NCBI GenBank assembly: GCA_964555235.1 | Contig: CAZKRU010000031.1 | Coordinates: 1 to 44,839, forward strand | DNA from: CAZKRU01 sp964555235 | GTDB lineage: Bacteria > Verrucomicrobiota > Verrucomicrobiia > Methylacidiphilales > CAMAQI01 | Length of the DNA stretch: 44,839 nt | Direction: 5' to 3' | Part shown: in pieces, positions 32,917-40,314 of the stretch | Layout of the letters: the number at the start of each line of letters is the position of its first letter | Position numbering within the stretch: the stretch's first letter is position 1 | The notes under the pieces: generated by a model | Databases searched by the model: none | What the model was told of the DNA's origin: nothing | Seen by the model: the letters and a program-made list of their open reading frames with translations, nothing else | Translations under genes and position numbers: made by a program

Positions 32917-33735
32917 CTAACTGCTCGCGCTGGTGTAGTGCTTCATGGCAAAGCGCCAGAAGAGAACGGAGAAGGTGAAGATTCCAAGCGATCCGATTCC
33001 GAGAGCCAGTGCGGTGAGGTAAAGTGAAGGGCCGTGTTGAATGCCAGCGAGGATTCGTGTCGGTACATTGGCGACGACGAGAACGGGGATAGCGAGTGAG
33101 AAAATGTAGCGAAACGCTTTTGGCGCGTTGCGGTAGACAACATCCGGATAGCGGGCGAGATTCATGAGGTGATAATAGCCGAACATCACGCCCTGAGCCC
33201 GAATCATCCAGACGGAGAGTGTCGTGAGGATAAAGAGCAAGGCATAATGAATGGAGAGACCGAGGAGAATGGCGAGGAGATAGAGTGCGACCTGTGCGGC
33301 GGAAGGATGAATCTGGAGTTTGGCGCAGGCAAAGAGGACGAATCCGATTCCGATCAGAGCATTGACCAGATTATCGAAACCAAACTGTTTTGTGGAGACG
33401 GCGAATTGGCTGTTGATTGGTTGGAGGAGCAGAAAATCGAGTTTTCCGGTCCGAACCAGTTCTGGAAGATTAGCGAGGTTTTGATAAAAGATCGCCTGAA
33501 AGAGCTGACTCGTCAGTTGATGGGTTCCGATCAGTAAAATCACCTGCCAGCGGGTCCAATCGCCGAGATTTTCGGTGTGGCGAAAGATCACTTCAACGAG
33601 TCCAAGTTGAGCGGCGAACCAGAGGAATTCTGTTAAAAGCCAAAGCCAGAAATTGGCGGCGAAATTCATTTCGCGAATCAATGAGTTCCGAAAGAGGACT
33701 CGATAGATTTCAAAATAGCGGCGAAGCGTGGTCAT
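32917..33735 (-). CDS. ABC-2 type transporter permease
   Basis: A 272-residue inner-membrane protein with six membrane segments. It matches the ABC-2 permease subfamily (ABC2_membrane_6 type) by its N-terminal YFEIYRVLFRNSLIREMNF, the central LVRTGKLDFLLLQPINSQF, and the terminal FWRFAMKHYTSASS. In this subfamily the permease usually works with a second permease and an ATPase encoded next to it. Here neither is adjacent: the next gene upstream of it is AraC-like after 308 bases of repeats. The transported substrate is unknown. It converges on the DCC gene across repeat E3. Confidence 0.82.
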   Translation of the reverse strand: MTTLRRYFEIYRVLFRNSLIREMNFAANFWLWLLTEFLWFAAQLGLVEVIFRHTENLGDWTRWQVILLIGTHQLTSQLFQAIFYQNLANLPELVRTGKLDFLLLQPINSQFAVSTKQFGFDNLVNALIGIGFVLFACAKLQIHPSAAQVALYLLAILLGLSIHYALLFILTTLSVWMIRAQGVMFGYYHLMNLARYPDVVYRNAPKAFRYIFSLAIPVLVVANVPTRILAGIQHGPSLYLTALALGIGSLGIFTFSVLFWRFAMKHYTSASS

Positions 33736-33789
33736 GGGTGAGGTTTCACTTCAAGAATGCCAAGAGGGAGGGCGGGGGCAAGTGGATAA

Positions 33790-33930
33790 CGGGGGGGATT
33801 GAATTAGAGGACTTCGCGGTTTTGACCTGCCCGCAATACGCGTTGCAGGCGGGGGTGAAGCCGGCTTTAACCGCAACGACTCCAAGGCTCGAAGGTTTGA
33901 GGTCTTTGCGTCGTCGCGGTTAAACAGGAT
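33790..33930. repeat. Partial copy of the MITE-like element, copy C, with one nested palindrome
   Basis: GGGGGGGATTGAATTAGAGG to GTGAAGCCGGCTTTAACCGC corresponds to 44407-44498 of copy B, including the position of nested palindrome H1. Here the nested unit is the shorter 33826-33853 (CCTGCCCGCAA, TACGCG, TTGCAGGCGGG). After CCGCAA the match decays. Neither terminal inverted repeat is present, so this is an internal fragment or an old, decayed copy. Confidence 0.6.
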
Positions 33931-33957
33931 TTAATTCATCTCTTTTCTGATCTCTTA

Positions 33958-34031
33958 GTAGGGACGTCTCGCCGTAGGCGGCGGATGCCTACCCGAAAAA
34001 CATTCGGGGCAGGCAGGAGATGTGTCCCTAC
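33958..34031. repeat. Palindrome with a second palindrome inside it
   Basis: Outer arms GTAGGGACGTCTC (33958-33970) and GAGATGTGTCCCTAC (34017-34031) pair imperfectly. Inside, GCCTACCCGAA (33987-33997) pairs with TTCGGGGCAGGC (34003-34014) around a 5-base loop. The inner unit has the same pattern (GCCT-CCCG / CGGG-AGGC) as the nested palindromes of the MITE-like copies, and the outer GTAGGGA ends resemble the repeat at 40221. Confidence 0.6.
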
Positions 34032-34043
34032 CAAGGCTAGTGA

Positions 34044-34859
34044 TCAACTATAATTCCGAAATCCCTTAGGAGAGAGCTCGGTTCGCTTTCGGAAAATGCG
34101 GGCGAAGTAATTCGGATCGGTGAAGCCGCTCTTTCTGGCGATTTCTGCGATGCTTTCGTTGGTTTCTCTCAAAAGGGAGGCGGCGCGTTGGATGCGGATG
34201 TTGAGGAGGTATTCCACGGGGGAGAGTCCGGTTTGAGCGCTGAATTGGCGGGTGAGGGAGGAGCGGTGGATTTTTAAACTATCGGCAAGTCCTTCGATGG
34301 AAAAGAGTGGATCGGCCGAAAGACTTTCGAGGGCGTGAACGACTTTGCTGACGAGGGTATTTTGATCGGTCGGAATGCTCCGCTGTGTCGAGAGGGCGCG
34401 TGTGATGAGTTCAAAGGCGGTGGCGGTGGCTTCGAGTTCGGCATTGGCGCGATGGTTTTGAATCTGCGCTTCAAGTTTGAGGAAAAGTTCGTGAGGGCAA
34501 AGGCCGACATTTCGGGGGAAGGAGGGGACGACTCCAAAGCTTTTCACGAGGGCGTCCGTGAGGCCTTCGTGAACGGTAAACCAGCGGTACTCCCAAGTTT
34601 CATTTTCGGCGCGGAGTTGGTGGAGGTCTCCGGGGCGATAGATAAAAACATGATGAGAGCGAGCTGTGCGCCATCGATTTTCTTGAAAAACGGAGCCCTT
34701 TCCTGAGATGACCCAGAAGAACTGGTAAAACTTTTTGATGGCAGGGACTTCATTCCAACTCGCATCCACGCGGTAATGTCCTACGGATCGAACGCGAAAG
34801 GGGACGGAGAGCAGTGGACGTGTGGAGGTTCGAAAGTAAAGGCGTCGGAACGGCTTCAT
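34044..34859 (-). CDS. AraC-family transcriptional regulator
   Basis: The 271-residue regulator has an N-terminal cupin-like sensing domain (about 10-150; SGKGSVFQENRWRTARSHHVF, YRPGDLHQL) and a C-terminal pair of helix-turn-helix motifs (about 170-270), the last with IAEIARKSGFTDPNYFARIFRKRTELSP. It diverges from the GH4 glycosidase gene 83 bases away and very likely controls it in response to a sugar. The ATG at 34859 is used; a GTG at 34877 adds 6 residues. The intergenic region carries a 10-base palindrome (34918-34927) that could be its binding site. Confidence 0.88.
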   Translation of the reverse strand: MKPFRRLYFRTSTRPLLSVPFRVRSVGHYRVDASWNEVPAIKKFYQFFWVISGKGSVFQENRWRTARSHHVFIYRPGDLHQLRAENETWEYRWFTVHEGLTDALVKSFGVVPSFPRNVGLCPHELFLKLEAQIQNHRANAELEATATAFELITRALSTQRSIPTDQNTLVSKVVHALESLSADPLFSIEGLADSLKIHRSSLTRQFSAQTGLSPVEYLLNIRIQRAASLLRETNESIAEIARKSGFTDPNYFARIFRKRTELSPKGFRNYS

Positions 34860-34917
34860 GCCTCGTAATACTGTCACAAAAGTCCAGAAACTACAACAAC
34901 TCTCCTCTAGAGATCAT

Positions 34918-34927
34918 TCATATATGA
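34918..34927. promoter_or_regulatory. Palindrome in the AraC / GH4 divergent promoter region
   Basis: TCATATATGA is a perfect 10-base palindrome 15 bases before the GH4 start codon and close to a possible -10 box (TATGAT, 34923-34928). It is a candidate operator or part of the core promoter. AraC-family sites are usually direct repeats, so this assignment is weak. Confidence 0.25.
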
Positions 34928-34942
34928 TGTAAATCTATCTCT

Positions 34943-36319
34943 ATGAAGAGTTCACCTAAAGTTGTCTTGATCGGGGCGGGAAGTGCGTTTTTTGGGCGTC
35001 AAACCATCTGGAGCATGGTTTCCAAGCCGGCGTTTGCCGGGGGAGTCCTCTCTCTCGTCGACACAAACCCAGAAATTCTCCAGACGATGAAACAGATTGC
35101 GGAGCGGGCCAAGGAATATTGCAAGGTTCCTTTGAAAATTGAGGCGACGACCGATTATCGGGAAGTGCTCAAGGGAGCGGATTTTGTCATTTTGGCCTTT
35201 GCGGTGAACGGTGTCGAATTGAGAAATATGGATGCCCAACTCACGGGAGAGTATGGGATCACGCTTTGCTCTGCGGACACGATCAGTATTGGTGGAACCT
35301 TCCGGACGCTTCGTGAGGTGCCTCGTCAGGCGATGATGTTGAAGGATGTTGAGAAGATTTGTCCGGATGCGTGGATTGTCAACTGGGTGAATCCGACGAC
35401 GGCGATGGGAATTGCGATGAAGCGTCAGTTTCCGAATCTCAAGTGGCTGGCGATTTGCGATGGGCCCCATAATCCCGAATATGATCGCCGGGTGATGAAA
35501 AAGGCGGGATTGGCGGATGAATCCGGAAAAATCCCCGAGGAAATTGAGCGTCGCGTGAAGATTAAGGTCGGTGGCGTGAATCACTTTAATTGGCTGACGG
35601 AACTCTCTTTGGACGGGAAAGACCTCCTTCCTGAAGTGCGTCGCTCCCTTAAAAACGATCTAAGTTCGGAGCATCACGCCAATGCAGAGAGCGGAAAACG
35701 ACAACTGGCCGCACAAATCTCCAGTCAATTGGCAGAATCGATCGGCTATGTTCCGATGTGTGTCTGGCATACGATGGAATATCTTCCGTTCTTCCAGGGT
35801 CACGATTTTCTGAAAGAAAATGCAGCGAAGATCAACCGCTGGTCGGTTGAGGTGCGCCGCGAGTGGATGAAGTCCTGTCATGACGACATGAAGGCGATCG
35901 CCTCAGGAACCCGGACGACTCAAGACTTTATTGAAAAAACTCATGCCGACCATGCCTCCGATATTATTGAAGATATCTGGTGTGGCTTAGGGAAGCGCTG
36001 GTACCTGAATACCGTGAATCACGGAGCGATCTCAAACCTTCCTCAGGATGCAGTGGTTGAGCTTCCGTGCGTGGTGGATCGTCATCAGATTACACCGATT
36101 CCCTTTGGCGAGATGCCGCGTCCGCTGGCGGGTTGGATGCACCATGTGTTGGATGAACATGAACTCGCGGTGGATGCAGCGATTCAGTGTGACCGGGGAA
36201 TTTTACGCCAGGCGTTGCTCGCCAGCATGTTGGTACGGAGTATTCCGGACACCGAAGCACTCATGGAAAAGCTTCTGGCGGCGCAGCGCCCGTTCCTTCC
36301 TGAAGCATGGTTTAAATAA
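34943..36319 (+). CDS. Family GH4 alpha-galactosidase / glycosidase-like enzyme
   Basis: A 458-residue NAD- and metal-dependent glycosidase of the GH4 family. The Rossmann start is VLIGAGSAFFGRQ, with the NAD-ribose acidic residue in SLVDTNPE and VNWVNPTTAM. The metal-binding Cys and His appear in ICDGPHNPE and GGVNHFNWLTEL. GH4 enzymes cleave alpha- or beta-glycosides, phosphorylated or not, through an oxidation/elimination/reduction cycle. CDGPHN differs from the CN/CH motif of phospho-glucosidases and MelA, so the substrate is not fixed; non-phosphorylated galactosides or glucuronides are possible. The divergent AraC regulator supports sugar-inducible expression. Confidence 0.85.
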   Translation: MKSSPKVVLIGAGSAFFGRQTIWSMVSKPAFAGGVLSLVDTNPEILQTMKQIAERAKEYCKVPLKIEATTDYREVLKGADFVILAFAVNGVELRNMDAQLTGEYGITLCSADTISIGGTFRTLREVPRQAMMLKDVEKICPDAWIVNWVNPTTAMGIAMKRQFPNLKWLAICDGPHNPEYDRRVMKKAGLADESGKIPEEIERRVKIKVGGVNHFNWLTELSLDGKDLLPEVRRSLKNDLSSEHHANAESGKRQLAAQISSQLAESIGYVPMCVWHTMEYLPFFQGHDFLKENAAKINRWSVEVRREWMKSCHDDMKAIASGTRTTQDFIEKTHADHASDIIEDIWCGLGKRWYLNTVNHGAISNLPQDAVVELPCVVDRHQITPIPFGEMPRPLAGWMHHVLDEHELAVDAAIQCDRGILRQALLASMLVRSIPDTEALMEKLLAAQRPFLPEAWFK

Positions 36320-36422
36320 GGGTTCAGGACATTCAGATGGATCAGATTCGTTTAAGCCGTAATTAAATCTTCTCATTCGATCGATTTGAGATTCTGAGGT
36401 ATCTTCTTAGCAGGAGATCGTC

Positions 36423-37100
36423 ATGAATACATCGCTGCCCATTCCTCAGAAGAAGTTGACTCCCAAGACTTCCACTTCCCAAGGGATTCGCCCGGTGGTG
36501 ACGTTATCGCGTGCCGCAGGGGCCGGTGGCGTTTCGGTGGCAAGGAAGTTGCTTGATAAACTGAATGCCCTGACGGCTCCGAACCCGTGGAACTTATATG
36601 ATTTGAACCTGATCGATCAGGTTTTAAAGGAACACGAGCTTCCTGCTTACCTTGCTCAACTTTTTCCCGAAGATGCATTGCGTCCGCTTGAGCTCACGAG
36701 CAGTGCTTCGCTGGGATTCAAGACCACGGCTCGCGAATTGGTGAGAAGTACTGAGGAGACGATTCATCGGATTGCCCAGAGGGGAAATGCCGTGATTGTG
36801 GGTCGTGGTGCTCATGCGATCTTGGAAAAACATCCTTACACCTTTCACGTTCGTTTGGTCGGAACTCCGGAGAAGCGGGTGAAGCATCTCATGGAGCATC
36901 TCGGGCTTAATGAGGAGGAAGCAGTTGAGAAAATAGAGCAGGAGGATACCGGTCGCTCCCATTATCTTCGAACGTATTACCATCACGCAATCGATGATCC
37001 GACACACTATCATCTGACTTTGAATACGGATCGCATTTCGTACGAGGTGGCCGCTCAAATGATCGCGGCACAGGTTGCGGCGATGTTGGTGGGGGAATGA
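36423..37100 (+). CDS. Cytidylate-kinase-like P-loop protein
   Basis: A 225-residue protein of the cytidylate kinase-like family. VTLSRAAGAGGVSVARKLLD (about 27-46) is a P-loop variant with S-R in place of the usual G-x-x-G opening. VIVGRGAHAILEKHPYTFHVRLVGTPEKRVKHL is the conserved centre, followed by the LID-like EQEDTGRSHYLRTYYHH with basic residues. The family is common in bacteria next to other genes, and its natural substrate is generally not known; CMP kinase activity is only an inference. An initial stretch of 22 residues rich in Pro/Thr/Ser precedes the fold. It converges on the GH105-like gene with 10 bases between. Confidence 0.85.
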   Translation: MNTSLPIPQKKLTPKTSTSQGIRPVVTLSRAAGAGGVSVARKLLDKLNALTAPNPWNLYDLNLIDQVLKEHELPAYLAQLFPEDALRPLELTSSASLGFKTTARELVRSTEETIHRIAQRGNAVIVGRGAHAILEKHPYTFHVRLVGTPEKRVKHLMEHLGLNEEEAVEKIEQEDTGRSHYLRTYYHHAIDDPTHYHLTLNTDRISYEVAAQMIAAQVAAMLVGE

Positions 37101-37110
37101 ACGAGGGGCT

Positions 37111-38502
37111 TTACGAACTCATCTCTCCCTCAACCGCCCCCCAAAGTTGAGCCATGAGGCCCATTCCCATCGGGGAGAGGATTCGGTAGTCGGTGCGTTG
37201 AAGTTCTTCACCACTTTTGTTGGGCGGTGCGCAGCCGCCGAGAAAACCGTCGGGGGTGAGCCAGGATTCGAGAGACTTGAGGGTCTCTTTACCGGATTCG
37301 AGAAATCCCGAGGGGGGAATGAGTTCGTGTCGTTCGGCGAGTGCCATCGCTGCTGCAATTCCGGCCGAACCGGAGGTGTCGGGCGGGCCCACGGCATCTT
37401 CGAGAAAATTTCCCCAGAGATGATCTTCCCGCTGAAAGGATTTGAGGGTGACGGCAAGATCGGAAATTTTTTGACGAAGTGCGGGGGGACACATCTGGAG
37501 GATCGTCACGGTTTTAACGGTTCCAAGGAGAAGCCAGGCCATGCCCCGGGTCCATTGCGGAAAGGTGCGTCGTCCATCGCGATGGTGGCGAAGGTAAAAA
37601 ACGCCATTTTCATCGAAGAGTTTTTTCCAGCAGCCTTCGATTTGCTGGAGTGCGACGCTTTCCCACCGAGTTTCATTTTGGAGTTTGGCCAGGAGTGCCA
37701 TTGGATAAGCGACGGTGTAGGCTCCTTCTGCGGTCAGGGTATCGGCATCCAAAATGAGACCATCGGGGCTGAGGTTTTTGCTCCAGAATTGAGTCACTTG
37801 AGTGAGGAGCAGATGTTTCGGATTTCTTCGGGCGAGCGAGGCAAACGGTAGCGTTGCATCGGCTCCATAGATCGTTTCGTCCGCAGGGGTGCTGGTCGGA
37901 TCTTCGTACGAAAGCTCACCTCCTCGAAGGAAAAAATTCCAGTGGGCTTGATGCGCCTCCTCCAAGCGTTCATCCGGGATCAATTTCCGGAGGGCATCGA
38001 TTCCCTCGAGAACACAGCCCTCCTTCCAGCCGAAAGGCTGCACCGAGGCGGGAGAGAGAAGACGTTTGAGAAATGCCTCACGCGGTTTGAGTGCGGGAGG
38101 CGTAATGAGATTGGGGAGAAATGGAATAAGTTCGGCCCGGTGGCGGGGATCGTTCCGGATCATCCAAGTCGTTCCTTGGGTTGCGTAGAGTTCGATCCCT
38201 TCCTCGTGTATGGCGGCATGATCTTTTGCATTTAAAGCGATCTGACAGAGTTGTAACGCATCTGAAAATCGGAGATCAAACATCCCGAGCTCTCTTTTGG
38301 AACGGGCGAGACGCACTCCAACCTTCGCCTCCTCACGACTGTCGAGTCCGATGGTGATCCGAAGAAACGAGGGGGGAGTTTTCGACGGTTGTGGCCAGGC
38401 GAGACGAATGGAAAAACCAGGAATCAGCGGGGAAACATTCAGTGAAAAAGGGACGCGCTTCCCTTCTGGAATTTGTGGAAGGGGTGAAGGCGCCGTTTCC
38501 AT
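37111..38502 (-). CDS. GH105/GH88-like unsaturated glucuronyl or rhamnogalacturonyl hydrolase
   Basis: The 463-residue protein has an N-terminal beta-rich part (about 1-130) and a C-terminal (alpha/alpha)6 barrel. Family phrases in the barrel are DETIYGADATLPFASLARRN, FPQWTRGMAWLLLG and DTSGSAGIAAAMALAERH, which correspond to the conserved W-x-RG-x-x-W and ETSG(S/T)A segments of YteR-type enzymes. These hydrolyse unsaturated uronosyl products left by polysaccharide lyases. The catalytic Asp cannot be fixed by eye. No signal peptide is seen, so it would be cytoplasmic. It is separated by 8 bases from the SH3-lipoprotein gene upstream. Confidence 0.75.
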   Translation of the reverse strand: METAPSPLPQIPEGKRVPFSLNVSPLIPGFSIRLAWPQPSKTPPSFLRITIGLDSREEAKVGVRLARSKRELGMFDLRFSDALQLCQIALNAKDHAAIHEEGIELYATQGTTWMIRNDPRHRAELIPFLPNLITPPALKPREAFLKRLLSPASVQPFGWKEGCVLEGIDALRKLIPDERLEEAHQAHWNFFLRGGELSYEDPTSTPADETIYGADATLPFASLARRNPKHLLLTQVTQFWSKNLSPDGLILDADTLTAEGAYTVAYPMALLAKLQNETRWESVALQQIEGCWKKLFDENGVFYLRHHRDGRRTFPQWTRGMAWLLLGTVKTVTILQMCPPALRQKISDLAVTLKSFQREDHLWGNFLEDAVGPPDTSGSAGIAAAMALAERHELIPPSGFLESGKETLKSLESWLTPDGFLGGCAPPNKSGEELQRTDYRILSPMGMGLMAQLWGAVEGEMSS

Positions 38503-38510
38503 GAGGGCTG

Positions 38511-38789
38511 TTAATTGGGATCAGGACCGACGTCGCGCGATGAGATATATCCCATTACGCCTGAAATCGTTTCGACTTGCACGTACTCGCCTTCAGCACG
38601 GATCATTCGGATGCGGGAACCGGCCTCCAAATAAAGATCCGGAGGGGTCGACTGGTACGGGCCGGTCTTAAAGAGCGGAGTCTTGCTCGTTGTAATCAAG
38701 TTGAACTCCTGGTTATTTGCCGATTTGAATCCGGCACAACCGCCAATGAAAAGTCCCACCAAAGCCAAGGCGTAAATGGCGAATCGCAT
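38511..38789 (-). CDS. Small lipoprotein with an SH3-like domain
   Basis: A 92-residue protein with a lipoprotein signal peptide (lipobox IGGC, Cys18) and one bacterial SH3-like fold: LYLEAGSRIRMIRAEGEYVQV followed by GVMGYISSRDVGP. Such domains bind cell-wall peptides or proteins. The start ATG 38789 has AGGGAA 7 bases upstream; the frame open beyond it lies within leuC. It is 8 bases from the leuC stop and so is probably translated from the same message, with no obvious functional link. Confidence 0.8.
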   Translation of the reverse strand: MRFAIYALALVGLFIGGCAGFKSANNQEFNLITTSKTPLFKTGPYQSTPPDLYLEAGSRIRMIRAEGEYVQVETISGVMGYISSRDVGPDPN

Positions 38790-38797
38790 CGGTTCCC

Positions 38798-40168
38798 TTA
38801 GCTGAGATATTCCCGCGGATCGGTGATTTTGCCTGTGAGCGCCGAGGCGGCGACGGTGTAGGGAGAGGCGAGGTAGACCTTCGACTCCTTGTGTCCCATG
38901 CGTCCCGGGAAATTGCGATTCGTCGCCGAGATGCAATTCATCGGTTTGTTTAATCGTCCGAACGTATCCTGGGGCCCGCCGAGACAGGCGGCACAAGAGG
39001 CATTTTCCGTTAATTGGACGCCAGCAGATTCCAAGGCCTCCCAGACGGTTGTATCGCCCAAGCTTGTGGTTTTGAGTTCGTGAACGACATCGGGCGTTGC
39101 CGGAACGCCGAAGGTGTCGATTTTGACTTTTTTCCCCTGAACAATCTTCGCAAAGGCGATAAAGTCCGAGGTTTTTCCTCCAGTGCAGGAACCGATGTAG
39201 GCGCGATCCAGTCCGATGTGTCCCAATTCCTTGGCAAGCGCGCGATTGCCCGGATCGGGGTGCATGGCGATCGTCGGCTCGAGTTTGGAAAGGTCGATTC
39301 GCGCTTCATAGGAAAACTTCTGATCGGAATCAATGTCGACCGGAGTGAAATCTGATTTCGTTCCATTCAGTTTCGTTCGTTCGTTGACATACGCAAGCGT
39401 CTGCTCGTCACACGGGAAGATTCCGTTTTTACCACCGGCTTCAATTGCCATATTGGTAATCGTCATGCGATCATCCATATTCAGCGATTTGATGCCCGGT
39501 CCTTCATACTGCATCGCGCGATAGGTGGCTCCTTCAAATCCGATCATTCCGATGACATGAAGAATGACATCCTTCGCCATGACCCCCTTGGCAATTGAAC
39601 CTTCGAGGAAAAAACGCATCGTCTCCGGGACTTTGAGTAAGAGTTTCCCTGTTCCCATGACGAACCCGGCGTCGGTGTTTCCGATTCCGGTGGCAAATTG
39701 ATTGAAGGCTCCCGCCATGCAGGTGTGGCTGTCGGTGCCGAGGAGGATTTCCCCGGGTCGCAAATGCCCTTTTGCTGCCAAAGCAGTGTGGCAAACACCG
39801 GCATAGCTGGCGCCGTACTGTTTTTTGAGAAGCCCTTTTTCGGCGTTGAATTTCCAAGTGCCATTTTGATCGTCAATGACGTCGTAAAAATAGGAGAGAC
39901 CCTGTTCCCGTGAGAAGTCGCGCAGGATGTCGACGTTGCGATTCGATTTCGAGTCGGCGGTGAAAATATAGTGATCCGGAATGATCACAATACGCTTTTT
40001 ATCCCAGACCTTGGCAGTTTGTCCAAACTCGCGTTTGAAGACCCCGATCGTTCCCGGACCGCAAACATCGTGAGTCATCAAAACGTCCACATTCACCCAG
40101 ACGTTGTCGCCGGGTTGGACCTGTTTTTTTCCGCTGGCTCGCGCCAGGAGTTTTTCCGTCAGTGTCAT
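38798..40168 (-). CDS. leuC: 3-isopropylmalate dehydratase large subunit (or homoaconitase type)
   Basis: A 456-residue aconitase-superfamily protein of the stand-alone large-subunit type. Motifs are MTHDVCGPGTIGVF, GTDSHTCMAGAFNQFATGIGNTDAGFVMGTGKLLLKVPE (substrate and cofactor region), and the 4Fe-4S ligands in GSCTGG and CAACLGG. It would isomerise 2- to 3-isopropylmalate in leucine synthesis with a small subunit LeuD. No leuD or leuB is in the window, so homoaconitase or another substrate cannot be excluded. GSCTGG in place of the more usual GSCTN is a slight deviation. Confidence 0.8.
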   Translation of the reverse strand: MTLTEKLLARASGKKQVQPGDNVWVNVDVLMTHDVCGPGTIGVFKREFGQTAKVWDKKRIVIIPDHYIFTADSKSNRNVDILRDFSREQGLSYFYDVIDDQNGTWKFNAEKGLLKKQYGASYAGVCHTALAAKGHLRPGEILLGTDSHTCMAGAFNQFATGIGNTDAGFVMGTGKLLLKVPETMRFFLEGSIAKGVMAKDVILHVIGMIGFEGATYRAMQYEGPGIKSLNMDDRMTITNMAIEAGGKNGIFPCDEQTLAYVNERTKLNGTKSDFTPVDIDSDQKFSYEARIDLSKLEPTIAMHPDPGNRALAKELGHIGLDRAYIGSCTGGKTSDFIAFAKIVQGKKVKIDTFGVPATPDVVHELKTTSLGDTTVWEALESAGVQLTENASCAACLGGPQDTFGRLNKPMNCISATNRNFPGRMGHKESKVYLASPYTVAASALTGKITDPREYLS

Positions 40169-40220
40169 AGGGCGACTACCATAATCGTCGATGGCCGTTT
40201 GACAAATGATTTTTCAAATT

Positions 40221-40301
40221 GGTAGGGCGACCTCGATGAGGGCGTCGGTCCTTAATTCTCCAATCCCAAAGCCGCGGCGCCCTCATCGAGGTCGCCCTAC
40301 C
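40221..40301. repeat. Perfect 24-base inverted repeat with 33-base loop
   Basis: Arm 40221-40244 (GGTAGGGCGACCTCGATGAG plus GGCG) and arm 40278-40301 (CGCC plus CTCATCGAGGTCGCCCTACC) are exact reverse complements. The loop is 40245-40277. It occupies the gap between glgP and leuC (both minus strand). The GGTAGGG ends match the type of outer arm at 33958. It lacks a U-tract on either strand. Confidence 0.8.
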
Positions 40302-40314
40302 AGTGGAGGGATTC

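Noticed and set aside
33790..34031. CRISPR array
   Set aside because: The repeated palindromes are of unequal length and scattered, with no regular spacers and no cas genes.
37075..37851. Plus-strand open frame of 258 codons across the GH105-like gene
   Set aside because: Antisense shadow: the minus frame carries the family motifs, while this one is Gly/Phe/Glu-rich without any.
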